Shown here: positions 1 through 9,599 of the stretch, piece by piece | How the letters are laid out: each line of letters starts with the position of its first letter | Numbering within the stretch: the stretch's first letter is position 1 | Source: Ferrovibrio terrae | GTDB taxonomy: Bacteria; Pseudomonadota; Alphaproteobacteria; Ferrovibrionales; Ferrovibrionaceae | Assembly: GCF_007197755.1 (NCBI RefSeq) | Contig: NZ_CP041636.1 | Span: 2,702,001-2,766,000 of the forward strand | Direction of reading: 5' to 3' | DNA length: 64,000 nucleotides | The notes under the pieces: generated by a model | What the model was told of the DNA's origin: nothing | Seen by the model: only the letters and a program-made list of their open reading frames with translations | Databases searched by the model: none | Position numbers and translations under genes: made by a program

Positions 1-1
1 C

Positions 2-391
2 TGGGCTGTCATCGGCCAGATCGCCATCCTGGATATCGTCTTCTCGCTCGACAGCGTGATCACGGCCATCGGCCTGTCGCGCCAGATCGAGATCATGGTG
101 GTCGCCGTGCTGCTCTCGGTTGCCATCATGGTGGCACTGGCCGAGCCGCTGGCGCGCTTCGTCAACAAGAACCCCAATGTGGTGATGCTGGCTCTGTCGT
201 TCCTCGTGATGATCGGCATGGCGCTGGTGGCTGAAGGCTTCGACGTCGAAATCCCCAAGATGATGATCTACGGCGCCATGGGCTTCTCGGTACTGGTCGA
301 GGTGCTCAATATGGCGTCTCGCCGGGCCAAGCTCAGTCAAACCTTCCGGGGTATCCGCGATCCGGAAGGTCGCAGTACCGAAACGAAGTAA
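2..391 (+). CDS. TerC family integral membrane protein, C-terminal part (5' end outside window)
   Basis: The reading frame is open from the window edge and ends with TAA at 389-391, giving 129 residues. The first residues carry the TerC-family signature FSLDSVITAIGL, followed by three hydrophobic segments (about residues 30-50, 58-79 and 87-105) and a charged cytoplasmic tail. TerC-type proteins are inner-membrane proteins linked to tellurite resistance and, in many bacteria, to manganese export or metal loading of secreted proteins. The acidic residue inside the first membrane segment is typical of the family. The N-terminal half is missing, so a fused CBS or CorC domain cannot be excluded, but the sequence ends shortly after the last helix, which fits the short TerC form. 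A strong intrinsic terminator lies 36 bp downstream. Confidence 0.85.
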   Translation, partial: WAVIGQIAILDIVFSLDSVITAIGLSRQIEIMVVAVLLSVAIMVALAEPLARFVNKNPNVVMLALSFLVMIGMALVAEGFDVEIPKMMIYGAMGFSVLVEVLNMASRRAKLSQTFRGIRDPEGRSTETK

Positions 392-426
392 TTGGCGAGA
401 GATTGCCAGTAATTATCTCTTGGGCA

Positions 427-456
427 GAGGCGGGCTTTCAAGCCCGCCTCTTTTTC
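427..456 (+). terminator. Rho-independent terminator after the TerC gene
   Basis: A 10 bp GC-rich stem (427-436 with 441-450; GAGGCGGGCT paired with AGCCCGCCTC) with a four-base loop is followed directly by TTTTTCGTTTT. It lies 36 bp beyond the TerC stop and ends just before the likely start of the next gene. Confidence 0.85.
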
Positions 457-467
457 GTTTTGTCGTC

Positions 468-1151
468 ATGCTTTCGACCCATTCGATCGCCATCATAATC
501 GGCATGGACGGCACCGTTTCAGCGATTCCCTCCGGCAGGCCACGGCGACGCAGCGTTGCCGGTGATCTGTCGCGCTTGCGCCGGCATGGCCGGTCGCGTG
601 GCATGACGCTGGCCGAAGCCGGCGGCATCGTGGCGCAGCGCTCGACGCCATTGCTCTTGTTGTTTCTCGGCTTGCTTGGCTTCATCCCGTCACCCGGCCT
701 GCCGCTCGGCTTCATCGTCGGTTCTTTGGTGGTCTGCGTCGCCGTCGGCCTGCTGCTCAGCCCCGACAATCCGCCGATGCCCGCCCTGCTGGGACGGCAG
801 CGCCTGTCAGCCGGACTGCTGCGCCGCTTCATGGCCTTTGCCATTCCCTTCATCCGTCGGCTCGAACGCCACTGCCGGCCACGGATGACGTGGATGGTCA
901 GCGGCTTGGGCGCCGTGGTGGCGGCGCTCGGAATCGTGATCCAGGGCGTCGGCCTGGCGCTGCCGCTGCCGTTCGGCAATGTGCCCTTCGCGCTCGGCAT
1001 CGTGTTGATTGCACTGGGGCTTCTGACTCGCGACGGGCTGGGCGCACTGGCTGGCCATTTTGTCGGGATCGCCAGCATGGCCTTGTTCGTTACACTCGGG
1101 ATCGGCCTGATTCGCGCCGGCACCGATTTCACCGACTGGCTGTTCTGGTAA
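468..1151 (+). CDS. ExoD-like exopolysaccharide synthesis family membrane protein
   Basis: A protein of about 227 residues with a basic N-terminal region (RPRRRSVAGDL), the segment TLAEAGGIVAQRSTPLLLLFLGLLGFIP typical of ExoD-family proteins, and three or four further hydrophobic helices ending in WLFW. ExoD proteins are inner-membrane proteins first linked to exopolysaccharide production and alkaline tolerance in rhizobia; the biochemical role is unknown. An upstream TTG at 420 would start inside the preceding terminator, so I take ATG 468; ATG 504 is also possible, and neither has a clear ribosome-binding site. The stop is 11 bp before the lipid kinase gene, so the two are probably cotranscribed. 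Confidence 0.75.
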   Translation: MLSTHSIAIIIGMDGTVSAIPSGRPRRRSVAGDLSRLRRHGRSRGMTLAEAGGIVAQRSTPLLLLFLGLLGFIPSPGLPLGFIVGSLVVCVAVGLLLSPDNPPMPALLGRQRLSAGLLRRFMAFAIPFIRRLERHCRPRMTWMVSGLGAVVAALGIVIQGVGLALPLPFGNVPFALGIVLIALGLLTRDGLGALAGHFVGIASMALFVTLGIGLIRAGTDFTDWLFW

Positions 1152-1162
1152 CGCATCTCTCC

Positions 1163-2068
1163 ATGACCACCTCTATCGTCATCAACGCCGAATCCGGCAC
1201 GGCGCGGCAGCATGGTGCTGCGGCGTTGCGCGATCTGATCCATACGGCGGCCGCCAAGGCGGGCCAGCCTGATGTTGATGTGCAGATGGTGGCGCCCGCC
1301 CAACTGCCGCGCGCGCTTGCCGCTGCCGCGCAGGGCAGCACGGAGATCTGGGTTGGCGGCGGCGACGGCACGCTGCGCTCGGCCGCTGAACTGGCGATGA
1401 AGCGCGACATCGTGCTGGGTGTGCTGCCGCTGGGCACCATGAACCTGCTGGCGCGCGACCTGAATATCCCGCTGGAAATCGAGAATGCGGTGGCGGCCCT
1501 TTGCGCCTCCACGGTAGCGGCCATTGATGTCGGACGGGTGAACCAGAGCCTGTTCCTTAACAAGTCGGCACTTGGCCTCTATCCGGAAATGGTGGTGGAC
1601 CGTGAGCGGCGCCGGCGCCTGTTCGGCCTGAACAAATGGCCAGCCATGATCCGGTCAGCCTGGCGCGCGGTGCGGCGCCACCGGATGATGGAAATCACCA
1701 TCGACCATCACGGTCAGCGATCCGAGATACTGTCGCCGGCCATTGTGGTGGCGGTCGGCAGCTATGAATTCAATGCCGGTCGACTGTTCAACCGTTCCGA
1801 TCTGCAGAGCGGCGAACTGACCATTTATGTCAGTCATGAGAAAACCTGGCTCGGTTCAGCCAGCCAGCTGGCCAAGCTGTTCCTCGGCACACTGCAGAAC
1901 GATCCGTCGCTGCAGGTGATCAAGGCGCACAGCCTGAACATCGATTTCCGCCGCACCAAGCCGGTCGCCAATGACGGCGAGATCGATATGCTGAAAGGCC
2001 CGATCCGCTATGCCGTCGCGCCAAAAGCGCTGAAGGTGCGGATACCGGTGGAGCCGGCGGCGAGCTAG
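1163..2068 (+). CDS. Diacylglycerol/lipid kinase family protein
   Basis: 301 residues. It shows the DAGK catalytic-domain pattern: an early SxTA-like segment (INAESGTA, residues 6-13), the glycine-rich ATP-binding motif VGGGDGTLRSAAE (about 63-75) and LPLGTMNLLARDL, the family's LPLGTxNxxAR motif. The C-terminal half matches the beta-sandwich lobe, including the SYEFNAGRLFN segment and a closing NDGEIDML stretch. These soluble kinases phosphorylate diacylglycerol or related lipids such as sphingosine; the substrate cannot be told here. The 3' end overlaps the convergent aidB stop by 4 bp (2065-2068), so no terminator separates the two genes. Confidence 0.85.
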   Translation: MTTSIVINAESGTARQHGAAALRDLIHTAAAKAGQPDVDVQMVAPAQLPRALAAAAQGSTEIWVGGGDGTLRSAAELAMKRDIVLGVLPLGTMNLLARDLNIPLEIENAVAALCASTVAAIDVGRVNQSLFLNKSALGLYPEMVVDRERRRRLFGLNKWPAMIRSAWRAVRRHRMMEITIDHHGQRSEILSPAIVVAVGSYEFNAGRLFNRSDLQSGELTIYVSHEKTWLGSASQLAKLFLGTLQNDPSLQVIKAHSLNIDFRRTKPVANDGEIDMLKGPIRYAVAPKALKVRIPVEPAAS

Positions 2069-3696
2069 ACCGGTAACGCGCGATCCGCGATGGCGCGGGT
2101 ATCGATACCCTTCGGCAACGTACCGAAGGCATGGCCCCAGTCGCCGCCGAGCCGCGAGGCGCAGAAGGCATCCGCCACTGCAGGGCTGGAATGGCGCACG
2201 AGGAGTGCGCCCTGAAGGGTCACCATCATCTTTTCCACCACGCGCCGCGCACGATGTTCGATTTCGCTCAGGTCGGCGAATTCGGTTTTCAGGTCGTTGA
2301 TCGCGGCATCCAGCCGCTTGTCGTTGCCGCGTGCCGGGATCAGTTCGGCGAAATAGGCTTCCAGCCCGTCCTGGCTCTTCTGCATGGCGCGCAGCACGTC
2401 CAGGCACATCACGTTGCCCGAGCCCTCCCAGATCGAGTTGAGCGGGATTTCCTTGTACAGCATGCCGAGCGGGCCTTCGTCGACATAGCCGTTGCCGCCA
2501 TGCACCTCCATGGCCTCCACCACGGCATTCGGCGCGCGCTTGCAGATCCAGTATTTTACTGCCGGGGTGCAGAGGCGGCGGAAGGCAGCTTCAGCCGGAT
2601 CGTCTTCGGCGCGGTCGAATGCCCGCGCCAGCCGCAGCGCCAGCATGGTGGCGGCCTCGGATTCGATGGCGAGGTCGGCTACCACATTGGTCATCAGCGG
2701 CTGGTCGATCAGATGGCGCTGGAAGGCGCGGCGATGCGCCACGTGGTGCAAGGCTTGGGCGACGGCGCCCCGTAAGAGTCCGGTCGAACCCAGAGCGCAG
2801 TCGAGCCGCGTGTAGGTGCCCATCTCGATGATGGTCGGCACACCGCGGCCCTCCTCACCGAGCAGCCAGCCATGCGCGTTGTGGAATTCGACCTCGGACG
2901 AGGCATTCGACTTGTTGCCGACCTTGTCCTTCAGGCGCTGGATCTGCACCGGGTTCTTGCTGCCATCGGGCAGCCAGCGCGGCACGAAGAAGCAGCTCAG
3001 GCCGTTGGGCGACTGCGCCAGCACTAGATGCGCGTCATTCTGCGGGCAGGAGAAGAACCATTTATGCCCGTTGATGATGTATGCGCCATCCGCACCGGCG
3101 GGTGTGGCCGTCGTGGTGTTGCTGCGCACATCCGAGCCGCCCTGCTTTTCGGTCATCCCCATGCCGATCAGCGCGCCGGTCTTCTGCGCCACCGGCCTGT
3201 TGCTGCCGTCATATTGGCGCGAATAGATTTTCGGCAGCCAGGTTTCGCTCAGATGTTTGTCTTTCCGGATCGCTGGCACGCTGCCATAGGTCATTGTGGT
3301 CGGGCACTGGCTGCCCGGTTCGATCTGCGCATGCATGATATAGGCGGCCGCGCGGGCCACATGCGCGCCCGGCTTGGGCTCGGCCCAGGGGGCGGAGTGC
3401 AGGCCTTCACCGATGATCAGCGACATGATGCTGTGCCAGGCGGGGTGGAACTCCACCTCGTCGCGGCGGTGGCCGAAGCGGTCGAACAGCTTCAGCTGCG
3501 GCGGATGCCTGTGCGCCAGGCGGCCATTCTCAATGGTTTCGGCATCGCCCAGGCGGCTGCCATAGACAGTGAGGCGGTCTTTCGCCCAGCTGGCGCCATT
3601 CACCTCGGCAGCCTGCATCAACGCCTTGTCGGTGGTGAAAAGGTTGTAATCCTCCAGCGCAGGCGGCTGGTTGAGAACCTCGAAAACGTCCGTCAT
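2065..3696 (-). CDS. aidB: AidB-type acyl-CoA dehydrogenase family protein (DNA alkylation response)
   Basis: 543 residues, against 541 in E. coli AidB, with end-to-end resemblance: the N-terminal FEVLNQPPxLEDYNLF segment, ARAAAYIMHAQIEPGSQCP (about 114-132), the FAD-contact segment GMTEKQGGSDV (180-190), GHKWFFSCPQNDAHLVLAQ, LKDKVGNKSNASSEVEFH, and MEVHGGNGYVDEGPL...NSIWEGSGNVMCLDVLR near the C-terminus. AidB is a tetrameric flavoprotein with a DNA-binding C-terminal domain that is induced by alkylation stress; any catalytic role is unsettled. No ada gene lies next to it. The gene is monocistronic on the minus strand and converges on the lipid kinase with a 4 bp overlap. Confidence 0.92.
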   Translation of the reverse strand: MTDVFEVLNQPPALEDYNLFTTDKALMQAAEVNGASWAKDRLTVYGSRLGDAETIENGRLAHRHPPQLKLFDRFGHRRDEVEFHPAWHSIMSLIIGEGLHSAPWAEPKPGAHVARAAAYIMHAQIEPGSQCPTTMTYGSVPAIRKDKHLSETWLPKIYSRQYDGSNRPVAQKTGALIGMGMTEKQGGSDVRSNTTTATPAGADGAYIINGHKWFFSCPQNDAHLVLAQSPNGLSCFFVPRWLPDGSKNPVQIQRLKDKVGNKSNASSEVEFHNAHGWLLGEEGRGVPTIIEMGTYTRLDCALGSTGLLRGAVAQALHHVAHRRAFQRHLIDQPLMTNVVADLAIESEAATMLALRLARAFDRAEDDPAEAAFRRLCTPAVKYWICKRAPNAVVEAMEVHGGNGYVDEGPLGMLYKEIPLNSIWEGSGNVMCLDVLRAMQKSQDGLEAYFAELIPARGNDKRLDAAINDLKTEFADLSEIEHRARRVVEKMMVTLQGALLVRHSSPAVADAFCASRLGGDWGHAFGTLPKGIDTRAIADRALPV

Positions 3697-3782
3697 GGCA
3701 TTTCTCCCTTGCGAGAGAGTCTAGCAAGACCCTGTCGTTTGGGAAGACTGCCCTTAGGTTAATCCGGGGCTAAAACCGCCCG

Positions 3783-4868
3783 TCAGAATCTCATGGCCAG
3801 ATTGAGGCGGGCCTGAGTCAGCAGGGGATCGTTGCCGCCCGCGAATTCATCCTGCGTCACCGTGTAGCCGGCCATGATGGTCATGGCGCGGCTGGCCAGC
3901 GCCGCCGGGGTCCAGTGCAACTGCAGATCGAGACTCTGCTGCTGGCCATAGAAGGGCACGGCATTTCCGGCGCCAAGGTTGCGCTGCTCGCCAACGCCGA
4001 ATTCATGGCTGGCGGTGAAATTCAGCGTCTCGCCCAGCGGCACGCCGACCTGCAGGCCGACGACATTGAGATCGCGCTCTTCCTGGTAGAAATATTCATT
4101 GCGGCGCTGCAGCGAGGCGCCGAGTTTGTAGCCGCTGGAGAAATGCTGCGCGACGGCGATGCGGTGACGTTCGTTGCTTTGCATGGAATGGGGATCGCCG
4201 GTGGAACCTTCCGTGGCGTAGCCGGACGACAGCGTCAGCGTCAGGTCGCGGGCCACCATGGCCGACACCGAATTGTCGATGCCGAAGCGGCGATGGCCGC
4301 TGCCGGCGAGATCGCTCCAGTTGGCGGCCGCATTCGGGTTCACCTTGAAGGTCAGGCCGTATTCCTGGTAAGCGAGGCCGAAGCCGCTGCTGGCGCTGCG
4401 ATCCTCATGGCCGGACGTATCGCTCTGGCTGATCGTGCTGGTGTTGCTGAGTGCCAGCCCGTCGAAGAAGGGCACATCATAGGCCGATTGCAGCGCGCGG
4501 GGCGCCGCATCGGCCTCGCTGTAGACGGTGAGTTTGTCGCTGCCGGTATCGGCAAACATGCCGGTGTTCGCCGGATCGTCCTGCCGGCTCAGCAGTGAAA
4601 TATCGCCGGGCGCAAACAGCGGCTGTCGCGACAGCAGGTAATGGCCCTCATCGGGGTCGAAACTGAGCAGCGCCAGATCACGACGCTTTTCTTCATACAG
4701 GCTGTCGTATTTCGGCGGCAGTGGCGCGACCTGGCAGAAGCCGGCATCGCGCGGCGTGACGATGACGGGGCAGGCGGGCAGCACTGTCTGTGCCGTGGCA
4801 GCGAACGGAATCACGGCCACGCCGGCAAGCATGCACAAGCCTGCAAAAGATTGGACGTGGCGGAACAC
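3783..4868 (-). CDS. Putative outer-membrane beta-barrel protein, family not recognised
   Basis: About 361 residues. I prefer the GTG start at 4868 over ATG 4928: it has GGGGAAG five bases upstream and gives a clean Sec signal peptide (VFRHVQSFAGLCMLAGVAVIPFAATAQ, cleaved near residue 27). The mature N-terminus contains two Cys close together. From about residue 110 the sequence alternates polar and hydrophobic residues in strand-length stretches (for example SGFGLAYQEYGLTFKVN, RDLTLTLSSGYAT, KLGASLQRRNEYFY, TLNFTASHEFGVG) and ends in LNLAMRF, a terminal Phe typical of BamA-inserted barrels. Function unknown. It sits alone between aidB and the oxoprolinase gene, on the same strand as both. 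Confidence 0.6.
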   Translation of the reverse strand: MFRHVQSFAGLCMLAGVAVIPFAATAQTVLPACPVIVTPRDAGFCQVAPLPPKYDSLYEEKRRDLALLSFDPDEGHYLLSRQPLFAPGDISLLSRQDDPANTGMFADTGSDKLTVYSEADAAPRALQSAYDVPFFDGLALSNTSTISQSDTSGHEDRSASSGFGLAYQEYGLTFKVNPNAAANWSDLAGSGHRRFGIDNSVSAMVARDLTLTLSSGYATEGSTGDPHSMQSNERHRIAVAQHFSSGYKLGASLQRRNEYFYQEERDLNVVGLQVGVPLGETLNFTASHEFGVGEQRNLGAGNAVPFYGQQQSLDLQLHWTPAALASRAMTIMAGYTVTQDEFAGGNDPLLTQARLNLAMRF

Positions 4869-5058
4869 GGCGTCTTCCCCGAAAACGGTCTGCGGCAGAT
4901 GCGACTCTGCCACAAAGGTATTACCCAAGTTTTATCGGGGCGCGCTGTGGCCGAATTGGGGCAGGGAGCGAGGCGCCGCGGCGCTTTTCGCTGTTATTCA
5001 GGGAAAGCGGAAGCCGTCAGCGCAGCCCGGCGACAGGGCTGCGCCGACGAATCCGGTT

Positions 5059-8000
5059 TTACTCCGCCGCATCCTTGCGCATGGGCTTGCCGAAACCGCC
5101 GGCCGAGGGCGTGGAGATGACGAAGACATCGCCCGGCTGCATCGGCGTCGAGCCGCGGCCTTCCATCATGTCCTTCGCGCCGGTGGTGCGTTCCACCCAC
5201 TGCCGGCCGGTTTCGCCGGTCTCGCCGCCTTCGAAGCCGAACGGCGGCACCGTGCGGTGCGACGACAACAGGGTTGCCACCATATTGGTAAGGAAGCGCA
5301 TGCGGCGGATGGTGCCGTCGCCGCCCTTGTGTTTGCCCTTGCCGCCCGAGCCGCGCCGGATGCGGAAAGACTCCAGCAGGACGGGGAAACGGAATTCCAG
5401 CACTTCGGGATCGGTCAGACGCGCATTGGTCATATGCGTGTGGACCGCGTCGCAGCCGTCGAAATCCGCACCGGCACCCGAGCCGCCGCAGATCGTCTCG
5501 TAATACTGGTACTCGTTATTGCCGAAGGTGAAGTTGTTCATCGTGCCCTGGGCCGCCGACATCACGCCCAGCGCACCGAAGATGGTGTCGGTGATGCATT
5601 GGCTGGTCTCGACATTGCCGGCCACCGTGGCGGCCGGATAGACCGGATCGAGCATCGAGTTCTTCGGGATGATGATCTCGAGCGGCTTCAGGCAGCCGCC
5701 GTTCAGCGGGATGTCGGAGTCGACCAGGCAGCGGAAGGCGTAAAGCACGGCGGCCACGCAGACCGCCGTGGGGGCGTTGTAGTTGGTCGGATGCACGCCC
5801 GAGGTGCCGGTGAAGTCAATCTTGGCGGTACGGTCCTTGTGGTTGACCGAGACCTTCACCTTGATCTCGTAGCCGTCATCCATCGGATAGGTGAATTCGC
5901 CGTCCTTCAGGCGGCTGATCACGCGGCGCACGGATTCTTCGGCGTTGTCCTGCACGTGGTTCATATAGGCGCGCACGACATCGAGACCGAACTGGTCGAC
6001 CATCTTACGTAACTCCTGTGCGCCTTTTTCGCAGGAGGCGATCTGTGCCTTGAGGTCGGCGATATTCTGCGCCGGATTGCGTGACGGGTATTTGCCACCT
6101 TTCAGCAGCGCGACCATCTCGTCTTCCAGCATGCGGCCGCCATCGACCAGCAGGACGTTGTCGAGCAGCACGCCTTCGTCCTCGACCGTCTTGGAATCCG
6201 GCGGCATCGAGCCCGGGGTGGTGCCACCGATATCGGCATGATGGCCGCGGCTGCCGAGATAGAACAGCACATCCTTGCCGGCCTTGTCGAAGACTGGCGT
6301 GATCACGGTGACGTCGGGCAGATGGGTGCCGCCGGCGTAAGGCGCGTTCAGCACATAGACATCGCCCGGCTTCATCTGGCCGGCGCGCTTGCGCATCACG
6401 GTCTTGATCGATTCCGACATCGAGCCGAGATGCACCGGCATATGCGGCGCATTGGCGATCAGCTCGCCATCGAGGTCGAAGATGGCGCAGGAGAAATCGA
6501 GGCGCTCCTTGATATTGACCGAATAGGCGGTCTTCTCCAGCACGCTGCCCATCTGCTCGGCGATCGACATGAACAGGTTGTTGAAGATTTCCAGCATCAC
6601 CGGATCGACAGAAGTGCCGATGGCCTTGCGCTCGGGCAGGGCTTCGACGCGTTTCAGCACCAGGTCGCGGCGCTCGGTCAGCCGTGCCTGCCAGCCGGGT
6701 TCGACAGCAATCGTGCTGGTCGGCTCGATCACGATAGCCGGCCCCATGATGGTCTCGCCGGGGCGCAGCGCCGCACGGTCATAGACCGGCGTGTCGCGCC
6801 ACTGGGCCGCCATGTAGGATTTTCGCTTCGCCAGCACGGGGATGGCGTCCTGTGCGCGCGGGTCGGTGATCTTTTCCACCACATCGGGGGCGCGTTCGCC
6901 CTGTCCGACCACTTCGACGGCAACACTGCCGGCGATCAGCGCCTTTTCCGGGCTGATGAAGCCGAAACGCTGTCGATGCGCGGTCTCAAATGCAGCCTTG
7001 ATCTCGGCCAGCGTGCCGAATTCGACTTCGAGCGCCGAGTCAGAGCCGCCATAGCGCACATGCAGCTTGCGGAGCACGGTGATCTTCTCTGCCGGCACGC
7101 CCTGACGCAGCATTTCCGCGCGGGAGTCTTCCGCCAGAGCGTCCAGTTCCTTCGCCAGATTGGGAAGTGCGCTGTCCTGCAGCGGCACTTCGGCCGACTT
7201 TTCCTTCAGCACGCGCTGGTCAGCCAGACCCATGCCATAGGCCGACAATACACCGGCCAGCGGATGCAGCAGCACTTCGGTCATGCCCAGCGCATCAGCC
7301 ACCAGACAGGCATGCTGGCCGCCAGCCCCGCCGAAACTGGACAGCACGTATTTGGTGACGTCGTAGCCGCGCGCGACCGAGATTTTCTTGATCGCATTGG
7401 CCATGTTCTCGACCGCGATGGCGAGGAAGCCTTCGGCCATTTCCTCGATGCTGCGCGTGTCGCCGCTCTCGGCATTGATGCGCGCCTGCAGTTCGGCGAA
7501 CTTGGTTTTCACCACGTCCGCGTCCAGCGGCTGATCGCCATTGGGTCCGAACACGGCCGGGAAGAAATCGGGCTGCAGCTTGCCCAGCACGACGTTGCAG
7601 TCGGTGACAGCAAGCGGCCCGCCGCGCCGATAGCAGGCCGGACCGGGATTGGCGCCGGCGGAATCCGGCCCGACGCGATAGCGTGCGCCGTCGAAATGCA
7701 GGATGGAGCCGCCGCCGGCCGCCACGGTGTTGATCATCATCATCGGCGCGCGCATGCGCACACCGGCCACCATGGTCTCAAAGGCGCGTTCGTATTCACC
7801 GGCATAATGGCTCACATCGGTGGATGTGCCGCCCATATCGAAGCCGATAACTTTTTCAAAGCCGGCCCGCGTCGAGGTTTCCACCAGACCAACCACGCCA
7901 CCGGCGGGGCCGGAAAGAATGCTGTCCTTGCCCTGGAAGAAATGTGCATCGGCCAGCCCGCCGTTCGACTGCATAAACATCAGGCGCAAGGCGGTATTGG

Positions 8001-8724
8001 CGGCATCCAGCTCGTTGGCCACCTGATCCACATAGCGGCGCAGGATCGGCGAGACATAGGCGTCGACAACAGTCGTGTCGCCACGACTGACGAATTTGAT
8101 CAGCGGCGAGACCTGGTGGCTGGCCGAGACCTGGGTGAAGCCCAGCTTGCGCGCCAGTTCGGCCACCTTGGCTTCATGCGCGGTGTAGCGATAGCCGTGC
8201 ATGAACAGGATGGCGACCGAGCGGATGCCGTCGACATAAGCCGCCTTCAGCGCCGCTTCGGCGGCAGCCAGATTGAGCGGCGTTTCGATACTGCCGTCAT
8301 TGCGCACGCGTTCGGGGATCTCCACCACGCGCTCATACAGCATCTCGGGTAGCTGGATATGCAGGGCGAACAGCTTCGGCCGGGTCTGGTAGCCGATGCG
8401 GAGCTGGTCGGCAAAGCCTTCAGAGACCAGCAGCAGTACGCGGTCGCCCTTGCGCTCCAGCAGTGCGTTGGTGGCCACTGTCGTGCCCATCTTCACGGCG
8501 GCGATTTTGCCCTTGGGCAGCGCATCGCCAGCCTTCAGCCCGAGCAGGTCGCGGATGCCCTGTACGGCAGCATCCTTGTAGCGCTCGGGATTCTCGGAGA
8601 GCAGCTTGTGCGTGACGATGGAGCCGTCCGGCTTGCGGCCGACGATATCGGTGAAGGTGCCGCCGCGATCGATCCAGAATTCCCACTGCTGACTGGCGGG
8701 CGTGGGCGAGATGGTCTGGTTCAT
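5059..8724 (-). CDS. 5-oxoprolinase / hydantoinase A-B fusion protein
   Basis: 1221 residues, the length of full 5-oxoprolinases (about 1200-1290). The HyuA-like half starts with [14 protein letters not shown] (about 17-30), an ATP-binding ASKHA signature, and continues with [14 protein letters not shown] and [15 protein letters not shown]. From about residue 705 the HyuB-like half begins ([20 protein letters not shown], then [31 protein letters not shown]). The enzyme cleaves 5-oxo-L-proline to glutamate with ATP, or a related lactam or hydantoin; acetone or acetophenone carboxylase-like activity is less likely because both halves are fused. A palindromic operator candidate with an embedded TTGACA box lies 70 bp upstream and a winged-helix regulator gene sits just beyond it. 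Confidence 0.88.
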   Translation of the reverse strand: MNQTISPTPASQQWEFWIDRGGTFTDIVGRKPDGSIVTHKLLSENPERYKDAAVQGIRDLLGLKAGDALPKGKIAAVKMGTTVATNALLERKGDRVLLLVSEGFADQLRIGYQTRPKLFALHIQLPEMLYERVVEIPERVRNDGSIETPLNLAAAEAALKAAYVDGIRSVAILFMHGYRYTAHEAKVAELARKLGFTQVSASHQVSPLIKFVSRGDTTVVDAYVSPILRRYVDQVANELDAANTALRLMFMQSNGGLADAHFFQGKDSILSGPAGGVVGLVETSTRAGFEKVIGFDMGGTSTDVSHYAGEYERAFETMVAGVRMRAPMMMINTVAAGGGSILHFDGARYRVGPDSAGANPGPACYRRGGPLAVTDCNVVLGKLQPDFFPAVFGPNGDQPLDADVVKTKFAELQARINAESGDTRSIEEMAEGFLAIAVENMANAIKKISVARGYDVTKYVLSSFGGAGGQHACLVADALGMTEVLLHPLAGVLSAYGMGLADQRVLKEKSAEVPLQDSALPNLAKELDALAEDSRAEMLRQGVPAEKITVLRKLHVRYGGSDSALEVEFGTLAEIKAAFETAHRQRFGFISPEKALIAGSVAVEVVGQGERAPDVVEKITDPRAQDAIPVLAKRKSYMAAQWRDTPVYDRAALRPGETIMGPAIVIEPTSTIAVEPGWQARLTERRDLVLKRVEALPERKAIGTSVDPVMLEIFNNLFMSIAEQMGSVLEKTAYSVNIKERLDFSCAIFDLDGELIANAPHMPVHLGSMSESIKTVMRKRAGQMKPGDVYVLNAPYAGGTHLPDVTVITPVFDKAGKDVLFYLGSRGHHADIGGTTPGSMPPDSKTVEDEGVLLDNVLLVDGGRMLEDEMVALLKGGKYPSRNPAQNIADLKAQIASCEKGAQELRKMVDQFGLDVVRAYMNHVQDNAEESVRRVISRLKDGEFTYPMDDGYEIKVKVSVNHKDRTAKIDFTGTSGVHPTNYNAPTAVCVAAVLYAFRCLVDSDIPLNGGCLKPLEIIIPKNSMLDPVYPAATVAGNVETSQCITDTIFGALGVMSAAQGTMNNFTFGNNEYQYYETICGGSGAGADFDGCDAVHTHMTNARLTDPEVLEFRFPVLLESFRIRRGSGGKGKHKGGDGTIRRMRFLTNMVATLLSSHRTVPPFGFEGGETGETGRQWVERTTGAKDMMEGRGSTPMQPGDVFVISTPSAGGFGKPMRKDAAE

Positions 8725-8773
8725 ATGGGGCTCCGGGGGCGGTCAGTCGAGATTAAGTACGAGACCAGACGAT

Positions 8774-8801
8774 TACAAAACGTTGATAATTTGTCAACGT
8801 T
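8774..8801 (-). promoter_or_regulatory. Candidate operator/promoter of the oxoprolinase gene: 23 bp palindrome
   Basis: Arms AACGTTGA (8779-8786) and TCAACGTT (8794-8801) are perfect inverted copies; the seven bases between continue the symmetry with one mismatch (TAA/TTG). Read on the minus strand it contains a perfect TTGACA, a good -35 box for the oxoprolinase gene that starts at 8724; no strong -10 is evident. The adjacent regulator gene (8830-9432) is a reasonable candidate for the binding protein, which is inference. Confidence 0.6.
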
Positions 8802-8829
8802 ATCGCCGACGTCAGAGCGAAGCGGCTGC

Positions 8830-9432
8830 CTATAATGAAGCAGCAGAGCGGGCAGCCTGATCGTAGGTGCCCGACAGCGCCCGCATCAGTTCGGCCACCC
8901 GGGACAGGTCACCCTGCGGCTTGCCAAGGCCGGGCTGGCCGATCAGGCTGAAGGCTTCACCGAGCAGCTGCTCGCGGATTTTGCGGTATTCCAGGCAGAG
9001 CGTGCGGCCCTTCGGCGTCGTGGCGTAAAAGATTTCCTTGCCGCGTCGGGCGCCGGCAATCAGGCCGAGGCGCACCATCTTCTTAAGCCCGTAATTCACC
9101 GTGTGGGTGTCTTCGACATTCAGCACCAGGCAGAGATCGGCCAGTCGCTTCGGCCGGTCGCGATGGTTCACGCCATGCAGCACCATCACATCCAGCGCGG
9201 CCAGGTCGCCCTGACCAGCCGCGGTCATGCAATGCATGATCCAGCGATTGAAGGCATTGGCGGTCATCATCAGGGCGAATTCGAACTCGCTCAATCCCTC
9301 CAGCCGTTCGCTGGCGAGATGGGCGGAGGATACGATCGGGCGGCGCGCCGCAGGTTTGCTGCCGGCCGGGGGCATGGATTTTCCCGGGAATTTTTCCCGG
9401 GATTTTTTCGGAGGTTTTTTCGCCTTTACCAT
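8830..9432 (-). CDS. MarR-like winged-helix transcriptional regulator
   Basis: About 200 residues from ATG 9432, chosen because GGAAGGCAGGCGGT lies immediately upstream. A Lys/Pro-rich tail of about 40 residues precedes a MarR-type fold: a first helix (EFEFALMMTANAFNRWIMHCM), a helix-turn-helix (LDVMVLHGVNHRDRPKRLADLCLVLNVEDTHTVNYGLKKMVRLGLI) and a wing (AGARRGKEIFYATTPKGRTLCLEY). The C-terminal helices would form the dimer interface. It is upstream of and on the same strand as the oxoprolinase gene, with the palindrome between them, so local repression in response to a metabolite is plausible. The ligand is unknown. The basic tail is longer than in most MarR proteins and may add non-specific DNA contacts. 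Confidence 0.75.
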   Translation of the reverse strand: MVKAKKPPKKSREKFPGKSMPPAGSKPAARRPIVSSAHLASERLEGLSEFEFALMMTANAFNRWIMHCMTAAGQGDLAALDVMVLHGVNHRDRPKRLADLCLVLNVEDTHTVNYGLKKMVRLGLIAGARRGKEIFYATTPKGRTLCLEYRKIREQLLGEAFSLIGQPGLGKPQGDLSRVAELMRALSGTYDQAARSAASL

Positions 9433-9599
9433 ACCGCCTGCCTTCCGCATCTGCCCTGCATCAGACCGCCATGCCTGCAATCCGGGCATAACCACGGCAT
9501 CAACAAAGGCATGCCGCATACCCCCCTTGCAGCCAGCGCATGGCCGAACTGTAAACAAACGTAGCCCGCGGCAGGGCGGCTTTGCTAGGGTCCCGACCC

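Noticed and set aside
6238-8352. Plus-strand open frame of 704 codons opposite the 5-oxoprolinase gene
   Set aside because: Antisense shadow of a conserved enzyme, no ribosome site, His- and Gly-rich low-complexity product.
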